The notes under the pieces were generated by a model. The model did no database searches and was not told the origin of the DNA. It was given only the letters and a program-made list of their open reading frames with translations. A stretch of 64,000 nucleotides of DNA from contig READ01000010.1 in NCBI GenBank assembly GCA_004293675.1, positions 1 through 64,000 on the forward strand. The letters are read 5' to 3'. How positions within the stretch are numbered: position 1 is the stretch's first letter; each line of letters opens with the position of its first letter. The DNA comes from Betaproteobacteria bacterium. GTDB taxonomy: Bacteria > Pseudomonadota > Gammaproteobacteria > Burkholderiales > Casimicrobiaceae. Of this stretch, positions 9,976 to 19,828 are shown one piece after another. Made by a program: the position numbers and the translations under genes.

Positions 9976-10698
9976 ATGAAATCTATCGCTACCTTATCGA
10001 TCCTGTTGACCGCGACGCTGCTGTCGGCTTGCGGCCCGAGCCCCGAGCAACTGGCGCGTGAAAAAGCGCTTAAAGACCTAGAAGCTGCTGCCAAAGCGAT
10101 GGAAGTCGCCGGTAAAAAAGCCGAATCCGCTGCACAAAAGGGTGGTGCCGAATTGGGCGCAGCACTGGGCGACGTGATGAAGGCGATGGGCGGGATGGCG
10201 GGTGCTGCGGGCGGCGCAGTCGGCTCTGGAAGCTTCGAGCCCATCGATTTTCGTACGCTCAAGGAAGTGTTGCCGCAGGCGCTCGCGGGCTTCGAAAAGG
10301 GTGAATCCAGCGGCGAGAAAAACAACGCTTTTGGTATCGCCATTTCGCAAGCCCAGCAATCGTTTCAGTCGGCCGATGGCAAACAGCGCATTCGCTTTGA
10401 AGTGACCGATCCGGGCTCATTAGCCGGCCCGTTCGCGCTCGCCAATGTCTGGATGAATATCGACATCGACAAAGAAACATCGAGCGGTTACGAAAAAACC
10501 TCAACCGTTGATGGCCGCAAGCTCCACGAAAAGTGGGACAAAGGCAGCAAACAAGGTGAAGCTACGCTCGTGGTGGGCAACCGTTTCCTGGTGGAAGTCG
10601 ACGCTCAGGGCGTCGAAATGAAAGAGGTCAAAGCGCTCTTGGCCAAGGTGGATGTGGCCAAGCTTGAGTCGATGAAAGGCGCCGGGAAGAAGAGCTAG
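9976..10698 (+). CDS. Putative lipoprotein, unknown function
   Basis: I chose the ATG at 9976, which has GAGGGA nine bases upstream. A 240-residue protein results. The short signal peptide ends in lipobox LSAC (Cys19). It is followed by a charged Ala/Lys/Glu-rich helix, a Gly/Ala-rich spacer (GDVMKAMGGMAGAAGGAVGSG) and a C-terminal globular part containing VNRFLVEVDAQGVEMKEVK-like beta/alpha pattern. No family was recognised. Expected location is the periplasmic face of a membrane. Confidence 0.75.
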   Translation: MKSIATLSILLTATLLSACGPSPEQLAREKALKDLEAAAKAMEVAGKKAESAAQKGGAELGAALGDVMKAMGGMAGAAGGAVGSGSFEPIDFRTLKEVLPQALAGFEKGESSGEKNNAFGIAISQAQQSFQSADGKQRIRFEVTDPGSLAGPFALANVWMNIDIDKETSSGYEKTSTVDGRKLHEKWDKGSKQGEATLVVGNRFLVEVDAQGVEMKEVKALLAKVDVAKLESMKGAGKKS

Positions 10699-10714
10699 TA
10701 CAGCTCACTCGGAC

Positions 10715-10733
10715 GGCGGCGCGTCGCGCCGCC
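10715..10733. terminator. GC-rich hairpin between convergent genes
   Basis: An eight-base-pair perfect stem GGCGGCGC / GCGCCGCC with a three-base loop lies between the converging lipoprotein and BLUF genes. It has no T-run, so terminator activity is only inferred. Confidence 0.45.
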
Positions 10734-10739
10734 CTCCAG

Positions 10740-11159
10740 TTAACTGCCCACGTTGGCGGTGGCCATTAAATCCTCAAGAAGCGCGACCGACACCGCCCCC
10801 GATACTGAGTAGGGATCGAGCACGGGCCGAGCCGAATGCTTCAACAGAATCGCCATGTTGATTCGGTCAAAACTCACTTTTCCCATCGACCAGCCAGCAA
10901 ACTTTCGCTCGGTGACTTCGGAGAAGTGCAGTAGCTGAACGTCTTGGTGGCGCGGGTCTTTGGCGATGCGGTTGTAGGTCTCGTTGACCTCTTTGCGGCC
11001 GCCCTCGAGCATCTGTAAAAACACACTGCCATTGGTGCACAGCACGCCCGTGATGCCGTTGAGTGGATTATTTTTTCGCGAACTCGCCAGAATGGATTCA
11101 AGCGCCGCAGGCGTCAAGATGTCGAGTGTGCGACTGGTGTAGACAAGACGGATAAGCAT
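10740..11159 (-). CDS. BLUF-domain blue-light photoreceptor (single domain)
   Basis: A 139-residue protein made of one BLUF domain and a short C-terminal helix. Residues that hold FAD and carry the light signal are all at the expected spacing: Tyr7, Asn31, Gln49, Trp90 and Met92, corresponding to AppA Tyr21, Asn45, Gln63, Trp104 and Met106. BLUF proteins change a hydrogen-bond network when FAD absorbs blue light and pass the change to a partner. There is no fused output domain (no EAL or cyclase), so it must signal through another protein not evident nearby. Confidence 0.93.
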   Translation of the reverse strand: MLIRLVYTSRTLDILTPAALESILASSRKNNPLNGITGVLCTNGSVFLQMLEGGRKEVNETYNRIAKDPRHQDVQLLHFSEVTERKFAGWSMGKVSFDRINMAILLKHSARPVLDPYSVSGAVSVALLEDLMATANVGS

Positions 11160-11190
11160 GGTTTGGTTTTCTTTTTTTCTGGGTTACGAG

Positions 11191-11952
11191 TTAAGACTTA
11201 CGACCATCAACGAGCGAGAGAAATTCGCGTCGTAAGTTCGGGTCTTTCAGAAACGAGCCGCGCATCACGCTATTGATCATTTTCGCGTCAACGTCTTTCA
11301 CGCCGCGCCAGTGCATACAAAAGTGATCAGCCTCCATTACTAGCGCAAGTCCATCAGGCTGAATTTTGTCTTGCAACAAATTGGCCAGCATCGTGACCGC
11401 TTCTTCTTGAATTTGCGGACGGCTCATCACCCATTCGGCAAGCCGCGCATACTTCGACAAACCGATTAGATTGGAATGTTGGTTGGGCATCACGCCAATC
11501 CACACTCGCCCCATGATCGGACACAGATGATGGGAGCAGGCCGAGCGAATCGTGATCGGCCCGACAATCATGAGCTCGTTCAGGTGCTCAACGTTTGGAA
11601 ACTCGGTCACGGGCGGCTGTGGCACATAGCGGCCGCGAAAAATTTCCTGCAAGTACATTTTGGCCACGCGCTTAGCCGTGTCGTGCGTGTTGTGATCGGC
11701 ATCGGTGTCAATCACCATGCTGCGCAAAACGTCGCGTAGCTTGGCTTCCACTTCGCCCTGGATTTCAGCGACCTCGCCGTCGCGAATGAATTCGCTGATG
11801 TTGTCGTTGGCGTGGAATCGCTTGCCAGAGGCTTTGATTCGTGCACGAATCCGGTCGGATGCGGGCGTTGCGGCGAGATCGCGCTCGGCGCTTTCGCGCG
11901 CTTTAGTGGTTGGGGGATTCGTTGTGTCCGGAGTCGGGGTATTCAAACTCAT
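11191..11952 (-). CDS. folE: GTP cyclohydrolase I
   Basis: Start taken as the ATG at 11952 (MSLNTPTPDTTNP), giving 253 residues. The frame is open to 12165 but the extra residues look unconserved. The catalytic core has zinc ligands in SACSHHLCPIMGRVWIGVMP and DHFCMHWRGVKD, and the NSVMRGSFLKDPNLRREFLSL ending. The core matches a FolE subgroup common in betaproteobacteria rather than the E. coli-like CEHH form. It converts GTP to 7,8-dihydroneopterin triphosphate for folate or related pathways. About 55 unstructured N-terminal residues precede the core. Confidence 0.93.
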   Translation of the reverse strand: MSLNTPTPDTTNPPTTKARESAERDLAATPASDRIRARIKASGKRFHANDNISEFIRDGEVAEIQGEVEAKLRDVLRSMVIDTDADHNTHDTAKRVAKMYLQEIFRGRYVPQPPVTEFPNVEHLNELMIVGPITIRSACSHHLCPIMGRVWIGVMPNQHSNLIGLSKYARLAEWVMSRPQIQEEAVTMLANLLQDKIQPDGLALVMEADHFCMHWRGVKDVDAKMINSVMRGSFLKDPNLRREFLSLVDGRKS

Positions 11953-12154
11953 GAGGCTCGTTTTCAGTTCGGGGGCGATTGATGTTTTCGGGGACGGAGT
12001 GGCACGCTTTAAGGTGGCGCTTGTTGGGGTAAATGCAAGCCGTCTTTGCGGCCGAACAGTGCACTGACGCGCCGTGAATCCCGAATACTGAAGTCTATTC
12101 GTTAGCGCGGCGACCTCGCGTGGCGTTAGGCCGACACTTTTCAAAAAGCGGCAA

Positions 12155-12272
12155 CGGCTTTGCATTCTAAAGCCATTTGAAATATGGGCTAAATATCGTT
12201 TTTTATACTTTTCATAAATTATATAGAATCAAACGTAGCCCTTATTTGATATGGTATTGATGCAAAAAGCCG
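12155..12272. repeat. AT-rich double-hairpin intergenic element, copy 3
   Basis: It lies in the 422-bp divergent gap between folE and the permease. Left arm CGGCTTTGCATTCTAAAGCC then ATTTGAAATATGGGC. Right arm GCCCTTATTTGATATGG with tail GCAAAAAGCCG. The outer ends CGGCTTTGCAT and TGCAAAAAGCCG are nearly complementary. It may hold or border the promoters of both genes. I saw no other feature in this gap. Confidence 0.75.
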
Positions 12273-12374
12273 TATAAGGTTTTGTCCATTCATGTAGCTT
12301 GCCGTTTTTCCGTTTCCCCGATACAACGTCTCTATTCGGCGACACGCCGCAACACGAAGAAAAGGGGTCACATA

Positions 12375-13643
12375 ATGGCACTATTGAACTGGAAAGAAAA
12401 CTTGAGCGGCGGCGTTGTTGCGCCGGACGAACGACTGAGTTACGGCGCGACCGCCGTCATGGGTTTGCAGCACGTCATCGCCATGTTTGGCGCCACGGTG
12501 CTCGCACCAATTCTCATGGGCTTCGATCCGAACATCGCGATCTTAATGAGCGGTGTCGGGACTTTGATTTTCTTCTTCCTCGTTGGCGGAAAAATTCCGA
12601 GTTATCTCGGCTCGAGCTTCGCCTTTATCGGTGTGGTGATTGCGGCAACCGCTTACGCGGGCAAAGGCCCGAACCCGAATCTGGCCGTCGCACTCGGCGG
12701 CATCGTCGCCTGCGGCGCAGCAATTGTCGCGGTCGGTTTGATCGTTAAAGCGATCGGCGTCGGCTGGATTGAAAAACTCATGCCACCTGTCGTTACGGGC
12801 GCAGTCGTCGCCGTGATCGGGCTCAACCTCGCGGGCATTCCGATCAAAAACATGGCACCAACATCGTTCGACGCGTGGATGCAAGCGGTGACCTTCGTGA
12901 GCGTCGGTCTCGTCGCGGTGTACACGAAAGGGCTCATGCAACGATTGCTGATTCTGGTGGGGCTCATCGTTGCCTCGATTATTTATTTGATCCTGACGAA
13001 CGGCTTGGGCATGGGTAAACCGATGGATTTCTCCGGCATTGCCAACGCGGCTTGGTTCGGCATGCCGAAATTCGTGGCACCCGTGTTTGACGGCAACGCG
13101 ATGCTCTTGATCGTGCCAGTCGCCATCATTTTGATCGCAGAAAATCTAGGTCACGTGAAAGCGGTGTCGGCAATGACCGGACGAAACCTCGATCAATCAA
13201 TGGGTAATGCGTTTATCGGCGACGGCGTCGCAACGATGGTGTCCGGCAGCGTCGGCGGCACGGGCCAAACGACGTATGCTGAAAACATCGGCGTCATGGC
13301 CGCCACGAAAATTTACTCAACGCTCATCTTCGTCGTCGCCGGCATCATCGCCATCATCCTAGGCTTCTCGCCAAAGTTCGGCGCACTCATCCAAGCGATT
13401 CCGCTCGCCGTTATGGGCGGTATTTCCATCGTCGTCTTCGGCTTGATCGCCATCGCCGGTGCCAAGATTTGGGTCGACAACAAAGTGGATTTCAGCGACA
13501 ACACCAACTTAATCGTCGCCGCCGTCACGCTGGTGCTAGGCACGGGCGACTACACGCTCAAGTTTGGTGGATTCACCATGGGTGGGATTGGGACGGCTAC
13601 GTTTGGGGCGATTTTGCTTTACGCACTTCTCCGCAAGAGATAG
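12375..13643 (+). CDS. rutG: NCS2 nucleobase permease, RutG/UraA-like (pyrimidine uptake)
   Basis: Start at ATG 12375, preceded by AAAAGGGG. A 422-residue membrane protein with about 14 hydrophobic segments. Family motifs are GLQHVIAMFGATVLAPILMG in TM1, the AENLGHVKAVSAMTGRNLD segment with the substrate/proton Glu in TM8, and GGTGQTTYAENIGVMAATKIYST in TM10. The wording of these motifs is closer to RutG than to UraA, but no other rut genes are present, so uracil or another pyrimidine is the best guess. It imports substrate with protons across the inner membrane. Confidence 0.88.
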   Translation: MALLNWKENLSGGVVAPDERLSYGATAVMGLQHVIAMFGATVLAPILMGFDPNIAILMSGVGTLIFFFLVGGKIPSYLGSSFAFIGVVIAATAYAGKGPNPNLAVALGGIVACGAAIVAVGLIVKAIGVGWIEKLMPPVVTGAVVAVIGLNLAGIPIKNMAPTSFDAWMQAVTFVSVGLVAVYTKGLMQRLLILVGLIVASIIYLILTNGLGMGKPMDFSGIANAAWFGMPKFVAPVFDGNAMLLIVPVAIILIAENLGHVKAVSAMTGRNLDQSMGNAFIGDGVATMVSGSVGGTGQTTYAENIGVMAATKIYSTLIFVVAGIIAIILGFSPKFGALIQAIPLAVMGGISIVVFGLIAIAGAKIWVDNKVDFSDNTNLIVAAVTLVLGTGDYTLKFGGFTMGGIGTATFGAILLYALLRKR

Positions 13644-13645
13644 AG

Positions 13646-13690
13646 GCGGCTCCCTCTCCCGCAGCGCGGGAGAGGGTTGTGGTGAGGGCG
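13646..13690 (+). repeat. Half-copy of the C-rich/G-rich hairpin repeat
   Basis: An 11-bp stem CCCTCTCCCGC / GCGGGAGAGGG with a 3-base loop starts 9 bases after the permease stop and continues into TTGTGGTGAGGG, as in the larger repeats at 25368 and 46921. It may serve as a terminator for the permease. Confidence 0.65.
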
Positions 13691-13900
13691 GTGCAACGGA
13701 GAGGCAAATGCCTGTTACCCAAACGTAAGTCACGATACTCTTGCCACAAGAATCGACATCGTCTGCGATTGCTCGCAGGAGAGCGCACTGTGCGCATGGG
13801 GGTGCCATGCAATGGGTTCGCGCCTTAGTGCCCATGATTTCAAGAGTTATTCATTGAGCGGTTGGTTCACACCGTACTTTTAGTAGAAAGAGGTCGCGAA

Positions 13901-14473
13901 TTGGGTTACGACGTCCGCATAACGAGAAAGGCGCGCTGGTTCGATGAGGCTGGGCCGGTGATTACTGAGCAGGAATGGCGACATGCCGTAGCGTCGAGGG
14001 ACGATCTCGAATGGTACGACCAAGTTGGCACCAAAGCCGACGGTGGAGTGAGAGTGCTAGGCATTGCGGACGAAGAAGACGCGGCCATTTGGTGGCAGCC
14101 GCGAGACGGATCAATTCAAACAAAAAATCCGCGAGGAGAACTGTTGTCGCGCATGGTAGAAATAGCTCGCGAACTCGATGCTGTGGTGATGGGAGATGAG
14201 GGGGAAACGTACCATTTGCCCGACAGAATCAACGTGCCTATTCCATTTCTAGATGTTCCTGAGAACACCGCAAACGTATGGCAAATGCCGACCCCCGAGT
14301 TGATTGACGAACTTGATCGGCAGCACGCCGCATGGCGTGCGCAGATAGCAAACGTGCCTCCAGTGTCCTCGACTGATGCAAAGCCGAAGCGCGATCGTTC
14401 GGTTTGGGCAGTAATCGGTGCCGTGGCGTTTGTCATATGGTTGTTGTGGAAAGCTTTCGGTTCGCCTACCTAG
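13901..14473 (+). CDS. Hypothetical protein with C-terminal membrane anchor
   Basis: I place the start at TTG 13901 because AGAGGT sits six bases before it. The longer in-frame TTG at 13862 lacks a ribosome-binding site. The 190-residue product begins (M)GYDVRITRKARWFDEAGPVITEQEW, which resembles small bacterial proteins of unknown function that open 'YDIxITR...W...G..IT..EW'. It ends in one hydrophobic segment (VWAVIGAVAFVIWLLWKAF), suggesting a tail-anchored inner-membrane protein. Function unknown. Confidence 0.75.
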   Translation: MGYDVRITRKARWFDEAGPVITEQEWRHAVASRDDLEWYDQVGTKADGGVRVLGIADEEDAAIWWQPRDGSIQTKNPRGELLSRMVEIARELDAVVMGDEGETYHLPDRINVPIPFLDVPENTANVWQMPTPELIDELDRQHAAWRAQIANVPPVSSTDAKPKRDRSVWAVIGAVAFVIWLLWKAFGSPT

Positions 14474-14696
14474 ATAGTTTCTTCGTCAAGGGCTCGGACA
14501 ACGTGTACGCAATTGAGCCCGCTGACGAGATACCTACCGCGCTTACTATCTCGTACGCGCGCAAAGCTTTTGCGCAGTACAAACGATACAACGACACAGC
14601 AGTTGGAGGTTGAATCCGCCAAACAATTCACATCCGCTCGTCAAGAAATAGTTGACACGCCAAATCTCCCGATGTGGCGCCAATCAATCAATGTGT

Positions 14697-14725
14697 TTGA
14701 CTTTGCGTACGAAATAACGTACGCT
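14697..14725 (+). promoter_or_regulatory. Toxin-antitoxin promoter with palindromic operator
   Basis: A perfect inverted repeat GCGTACG / CGTACGC (14705-14711 and 14718-14724, six-base spacer) lies eight bases before the antitoxin ATG. It falls between a possible -35 TTGACT (14697-14702) and -10 TACGCT (14720-14725), 17 bp apart. This is where a Phd/YefM antitoxin would bind to repress its own operon. Confidence 0.65.
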
Positions 14726-14731
14726 TACAAA

Positions 14732-14977
14732 ATGCAAACCGTCCTCACCGCCTCCGAAGCCCGAGCCAACCTCTACCGCCTAATCGACGAAGCGGCAGAA
14801 TCGCACGAGCCGATCTCGATCACAGGCAAGCGCGCGAACGCGGTTCTAATCGCCGAGTCCGATTGGAACGCGATTCAGGAAACGCTTTATTTGCTCTCGA
14901 TCCCCGGCATGCGTGAATCGATCAAAGAGGGCATGGCAACGCCGACGAAGAAGCTTTCGCGCAAACTTGACTGGTGA
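14732..14977 (+). CDS. Phd/YefM-family antitoxin
   Basis: An 81-residue protein (MQTVLTASEARANLYRLIDEA) with the YefM/Phd N-terminal DNA-binding pattern, the central ISITGKRANAVLIAESDWNAIQETL block, and a charged C-terminal tail for toxin binding. It neutralises the adjacent YoeB-type ribonuclease and, with it, should repress the operon through the palindrome at 14705-14724. The frame extends upstream to 14513, but that part is not conserved and would cover the operator. Confidence 0.93.
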   Translation: MQTVLTASEARANLYRLIDEAAESHEPISITGKRANAVLIAESDWNAIQETLYLLSIPGMRESIKEGMATPTKKLSRKLDW

Positions 14978-14990
14978 TGCGAGCGTTTGA

Positions 14991-15254
14991 GTGACCTGGG
15001 AACTCGTTTACACGAAACAAGCGCAGAAAGACGCCAAGAAACTCTCGCAATCCGGCTTGAAGGAAAGCGCGCAGAGTTTGCTCGCCGTGATTGAACAAAA
15101 TCCGTTTCAAAACCCGCCGCCCTATGAAAAACTGGTCGGCGATCTTGCGGGCGCGTATTCGCGACGCATCAACATACAACATCGCCTCGTCTACGAGGTC
15201 GTCGACAAAGAGAAAATCGTAAAAGTGCTTCGCATGTGGTCGCACTACGAGTAG
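14991..15254 (+). CDS. Txe/YoeB-family toxin (ribosome-dependent mRNA interferase)
   Basis: An 87-residue RelE-fold protein with a GTG start, 13 bases after the antitoxin stop. YoeB hallmarks are WELVYTKQAQKDAKKL at the N-terminus, NPFQNPPPYEKLVGDLAGAYSRRIN in the middle with catalytic Glu and Arg, and the C-terminal WSHYE with the catalytic His-Tyr pair. It cleaves mRNA in the ribosomal A site when the antitoxin is lost. All recognisable catalytic positions are present, so the toxin looks active. Confidence 0.93.
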   Translation: MTWELVYTKQAQKDAKKLSQSGLKESAQSLLAVIEQNPFQNPPPYEKLVGDLAGAYSRRINIQHRLVYEVVDKEKIVKVLRMWSHYE

Positions 15255-15373
15255 TTCGATTCGTCGTTGCGGCGGCTACGAAAACTACAAAATTGGCAAT
15301 ATGGCTAAGGGAACAATACTGAGCGCAGCTTAAACAGTTCAAGCTCCAAAACATGGGTGCGTTAAGTCTCTTT

Positions 15374-15538
15374 TTTGACGCAGATTAGCGCGGATTTGAC
15401 GCAGATTGACACAGATTTTTTAAGCGCGCCACGGCGGTGCCGCAGGCAACCGTCAGCGTCATGCCGTAGCTTTCTAGAGGGGCAATTTCGCATAAATCTG
15501 CGGCCATCTGCGTCAAATCCGCGCTAATCTGCGTCAAA
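15374..15538. repeat. Perfect 33-bp inverted repeat with 99-bp spacer
   Basis: Positions 15374-15406 and 15506-15538 are exact reverse complements. Each arm contains two TTTGACGCAGAT-like units around GCGCGGAT. Weaker complementarity continues outward (CTCTTTT / AAAAGAG) and inward (CAGATTT). The arms belong to the 'CGCAGAT...GCGGATT' class of intergenic repeats seen in many bacterial genomes. The whole 15255-15697 gap holds only this repeat and the uvrB control region. Confidence 0.9.
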
Positions 15539-15652
15539 GAAAAGAGCTGCAGCAGCTGACTCCGGTCGCTTCACAGGGTAGGCGACCAGCACCCACTCGT
15601 TTCCGGACGCATCGTGCAAATTACGAGGAGCTAAGCCTATCTAAGGCGAAGG

Positions 15653-15697
15653 CTGTACGTATTTGCAGTATTTAGCCCGACGCGGGATAATCAAAGG
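15653..15697 (+). promoter_or_regulatory. uvrB promoter with LexA-like site
   Basis: CTGT-N8-GCAG at 15653-15668 differs by one base from the CTGT-N8-ACAG LexA consensus. It overlaps a possible -35 TTGCAG (15663-15668), which is 17 bp from a -10 GATAAT (15686-15691). Transcription would then start close to the uvrB ATG at 15698, giving a leaderless or nearly leaderless mRNA. Confidence 0.55.
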
Positions 15698-17726
<2,029 letters not shown>

Positions 17727-17728
<2 letters not shown>

Positions 17729-17753
17729 GAGCGTAAGGCCGCAAGCGCTCTTT
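17727..17753 (+). terminator. Possible terminator after uvrB
   Basis: A seven-base-pair stem AAGAGCG / CGCTCTT overlaps the uvrB stop codon and ends in TTT. The loop is 12 bases and the T-run is short, so this is weak. Confidence 0.35.
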
Positions 17754-17800
17754 AGAAAAACGAGCAAGCCACCGTTTCCGTTCGATGCCAAAATACTGCA

Positions 17801-18451
17801 ATGGAATTTGCTGCTTACCTTAAATCCTTTCTTGGCCTGATCGCGATCGTCGATCCGCTCATCGCGGTGCCCATGTTCATTGCGCTCACGCCGACTGCAT
17901 CAGCACAGGACCGAAAGCGCATTGCGCGAATCGCCGCGATTGCCGTGTTCTGCGTGCTGGGAATCAGCTTGGTTGCAGGCGGTCCGCTGCTCGATTTTTT
18001 CGGGATATCGCTTTCCGCGTTTAAGGTCGCGGGTGCGTTGTTATTGCTGCTCTCGGCGATGGATAGTTTCAACGCCGCGCCCGGGCGTCAGCGGCAAACG
18101 CCCGAGGAAGAGGTTGAGGCCATGAGCAAACACGCCGTGGCGGTGGTGCCCATCGCCACCCCGCTATTGGCCGGGCCCGGCGCGATCTCCATGGTGATTG
18201 TGTTCGGGCAATCGCATCCCGGCGTGTCAAAGCTCGGGCAGGTCGGACATATCGGTGCGATGCTTTGCGTCATCTTCGTGGTCGCGGTGCTGACATGGAT
18301 CACCCTTCGCGCGGCGCAACGAATCGCCAATCGCATTGGTATCACTGGGATGAACGTGGCCACGCGTGTGGGTGGACTCATCACCGCTGCGCTCGCCGTT
18401 GAGATTTTGGCGTCGGGGCTTAACGGATTGTTTCCTGGGCTTAAAAGCTAG
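17801..18451 (+). CDS. MarC-family integral membrane protein
   Basis: A 216-residue protein of the MarC/UPF0056 family, with about six membrane segments. It shows the N-terminal SFLGLIAIVDPLIAVPMFIALT block, the RIARIAAIAVFCVLG segment and the central VAVVPIATPLLAGPGAISMVIV block with the conserved P-L-L-x-G-P-G. The family's transport role is uncertain, and early links to multiple antibiotic resistance were not upheld. It follows uvrB by 72 bp, with no sign of co-regulation. Confidence 0.9.
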   Translation: MEFAAYLKSFLGLIAIVDPLIAVPMFIALTPTASAQDRKRIARIAAIAVFCVLGISLVAGGPLLDFFGISLSAFKVAGALLLLLSAMDSFNAAPGRQRQTPEEEVEAMSKHAVAVVPIATPLLAGPGAISMVIVFGQSHPGVSKLGQVGHIGAMLCVIFVVAVLTWITLRAAQRIANRIGITGMNVATRVGGLITAALAVEILASGLNGLFPGLKS

Positions 18452-18532
18452 AAGCGCCACGTTTGGTGCCGTGTGCCGCGTGGGGCCCGGTGTGAGCGCT
18501 CCCGTGCTCGAGCGCTGTGGGCTAATGTGAAT

Positions 18533-18653
18533 CCGAACTTTATTGCCGTATGCCATGTTAAATATGGATTAAGAGGCGTTTTTTGTTTAATTCGAAAACC
18601 TGTGTAAATGACGCTAACGCCTCATTTCAAAAGGCCTAAATCGAAAAAGTTCG
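18533..18653. repeat. AT-rich double-hairpin intergenic element, copy 4
   Basis: It lies in the 325-bp gap between marC and the TRAP operon. Left end CGAACTTTATTGCCGTATGCC then ATGTTAAATATGG. Right part AACGCCTCATTTCAAAAGGC and tail CGAAAAAGTTCG. The outermost 12 bases are almost perfect reverse complements. The remaining gap, 18654-18776, should hold the TRAP operon promoter. I could not pick one. Confidence 0.75.
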
Positions 18654-18776
18654 TTTTCTCCTGTTGATCTCATCCATCGTGACAGCGTTGCCCCCTACAG
18701 TGCGACTTGAATGACAGATCGGCGTCTAAACGCCGACCCGGTCGACTAAAAAGATCGAACTACAAGGAGACTCCAA

Positions 18777-19757
18777 ATGCATCGTTTCAAACTGAACTGT
18801 TTCCAGCTCATCGCCGGTGCCGTGAGCTCAGCGCTGGCGCTGAGCGCAAGTGCCAAAGAATTTCGCTCCGCTGATACGCATCCCCTGGATTACCCCACGG
18901 TACAAGCGGTGTTGCACATGGGCAAATTGATCGAGGAGCGCAGCAAAGGTCGCCACTCGATCAAGATGTTTCCATCGTCGCAGCTGGGTCAAGAAAAGGA
19001 CACGATTGAGCAGACCAAGCTCGGCGCGATCGACTTAAATCGCGTCAACATGGGACCGTTCAACAACATCGTGCCCGAGACGGTGGTGCCGTCGATGCCT
19101 TTCGTGTTTCGCTCCGTTGAGCACATGCGCAAAGTCGTCGATGGTCCCATTGGTGACGACATTTTGAAATCGTTCGAAGCGCACGGTTTCGTTGGTTTGG
19201 CGTTTTTCGATTCAGGCGCGCGTAGCTTTTACAACTCAAAAAAACCGATCAGAACAGTCGACGATTTGAAGGGCATGAAGATTCGTGTTCAACAGAGTGA
19301 TTTGTTCGTTGATACGATGAGAGCACTCGGCGCAAACGCAACCCCCATGCCGTTTGGTGAGGTCTACACATCGCTCAAGACCGGCGTGATTGATGGCGCG
19401 GAAAACAATTGGCCAAGCTACGAATCAACGAAGCATTTCGAGGTTGCCAAGTTCTATTCGATCAACGAGCACAGCATGAGTCCAGAGGTTCTCGTGATGA
19501 GCAAACGCAGCTGGGACGCGCTCTCGGCTGAAGATCAAGCGATTGTTCGCTCCGCCGCCAAAGACAGCGTGAAAGTGATGCGCGATCTGTGGGATGCGCG
19601 TGAAAAATCAGCACGCGAAAAGGTCATTGCGGGCGGCGCGCAAATCAACACCGTCGACAAAGTGCCGTTCATCGATGCAATGCGTCCCGTCTATGAAAAG
19701 TATCTAAAAGACGAGAAACTTCGCGCGCTCTTGAAGCGGATTCAGGACACGAAGTAA
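18777..19757 (+). CDS. dctP: TRAP transporter solute-binding subunit (DctP family)
   Basis: A 326-residue periplasmic protein. An AAGGAGA ribosome-binding site precedes the ATG, and the signal peptide ends near ALSASA. DctP-family features include FPSSQLGQEKDTIEQTKLGAIDLNRVN, the central DLKGMKIRVQQSDLFVDTMRALGANATPMPFGEVYTSLKTGVIDGAENN block with the substrate-carboxylate arginine, and HFEVAKFYSINEHSMSPEVLVMSK. It captures an organic acid and feeds the QM membrane subunits encoded next. The UxuB-like gene downstream suggests a hexuronate-type substrate (inference). Confidence 0.94.
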   Translation: MHRFKLNCFQLIAGAVSSALALSASAKEFRSADTHPLDYPTVQAVLHMGKLIEERSKGRHSIKMFPSSQLGQEKDTIEQTKLGAIDLNRVNMGPFNNIVPETVVPSMPFVFRSVEHMRKVVDGPIGDDILKSFEAHGFVGLAFFDSGARSFYNSKKPIRTVDDLKGMKIRVQQSDLFVDTMRALGANATPMPFGEVYTSLKTGVIDGAENNWPSYESTKHFEVAKFYSINEHSMSPEVLVMSKRSWDALSAEDQAIVRSAAKDSVKVMRDLWDAREKSAREKVIAGGAQINTVDKVPFIDAMRPVYEKYLKDEKLRALLKRIQDTK

Positions 19758-19828
19758 TTCGTGTGCTGCGCTGATTCGTTGGGGCACCGTCTTAGGCGCC
19801 TCAACGAGTTAAGCGTGTCCAAAACCAC

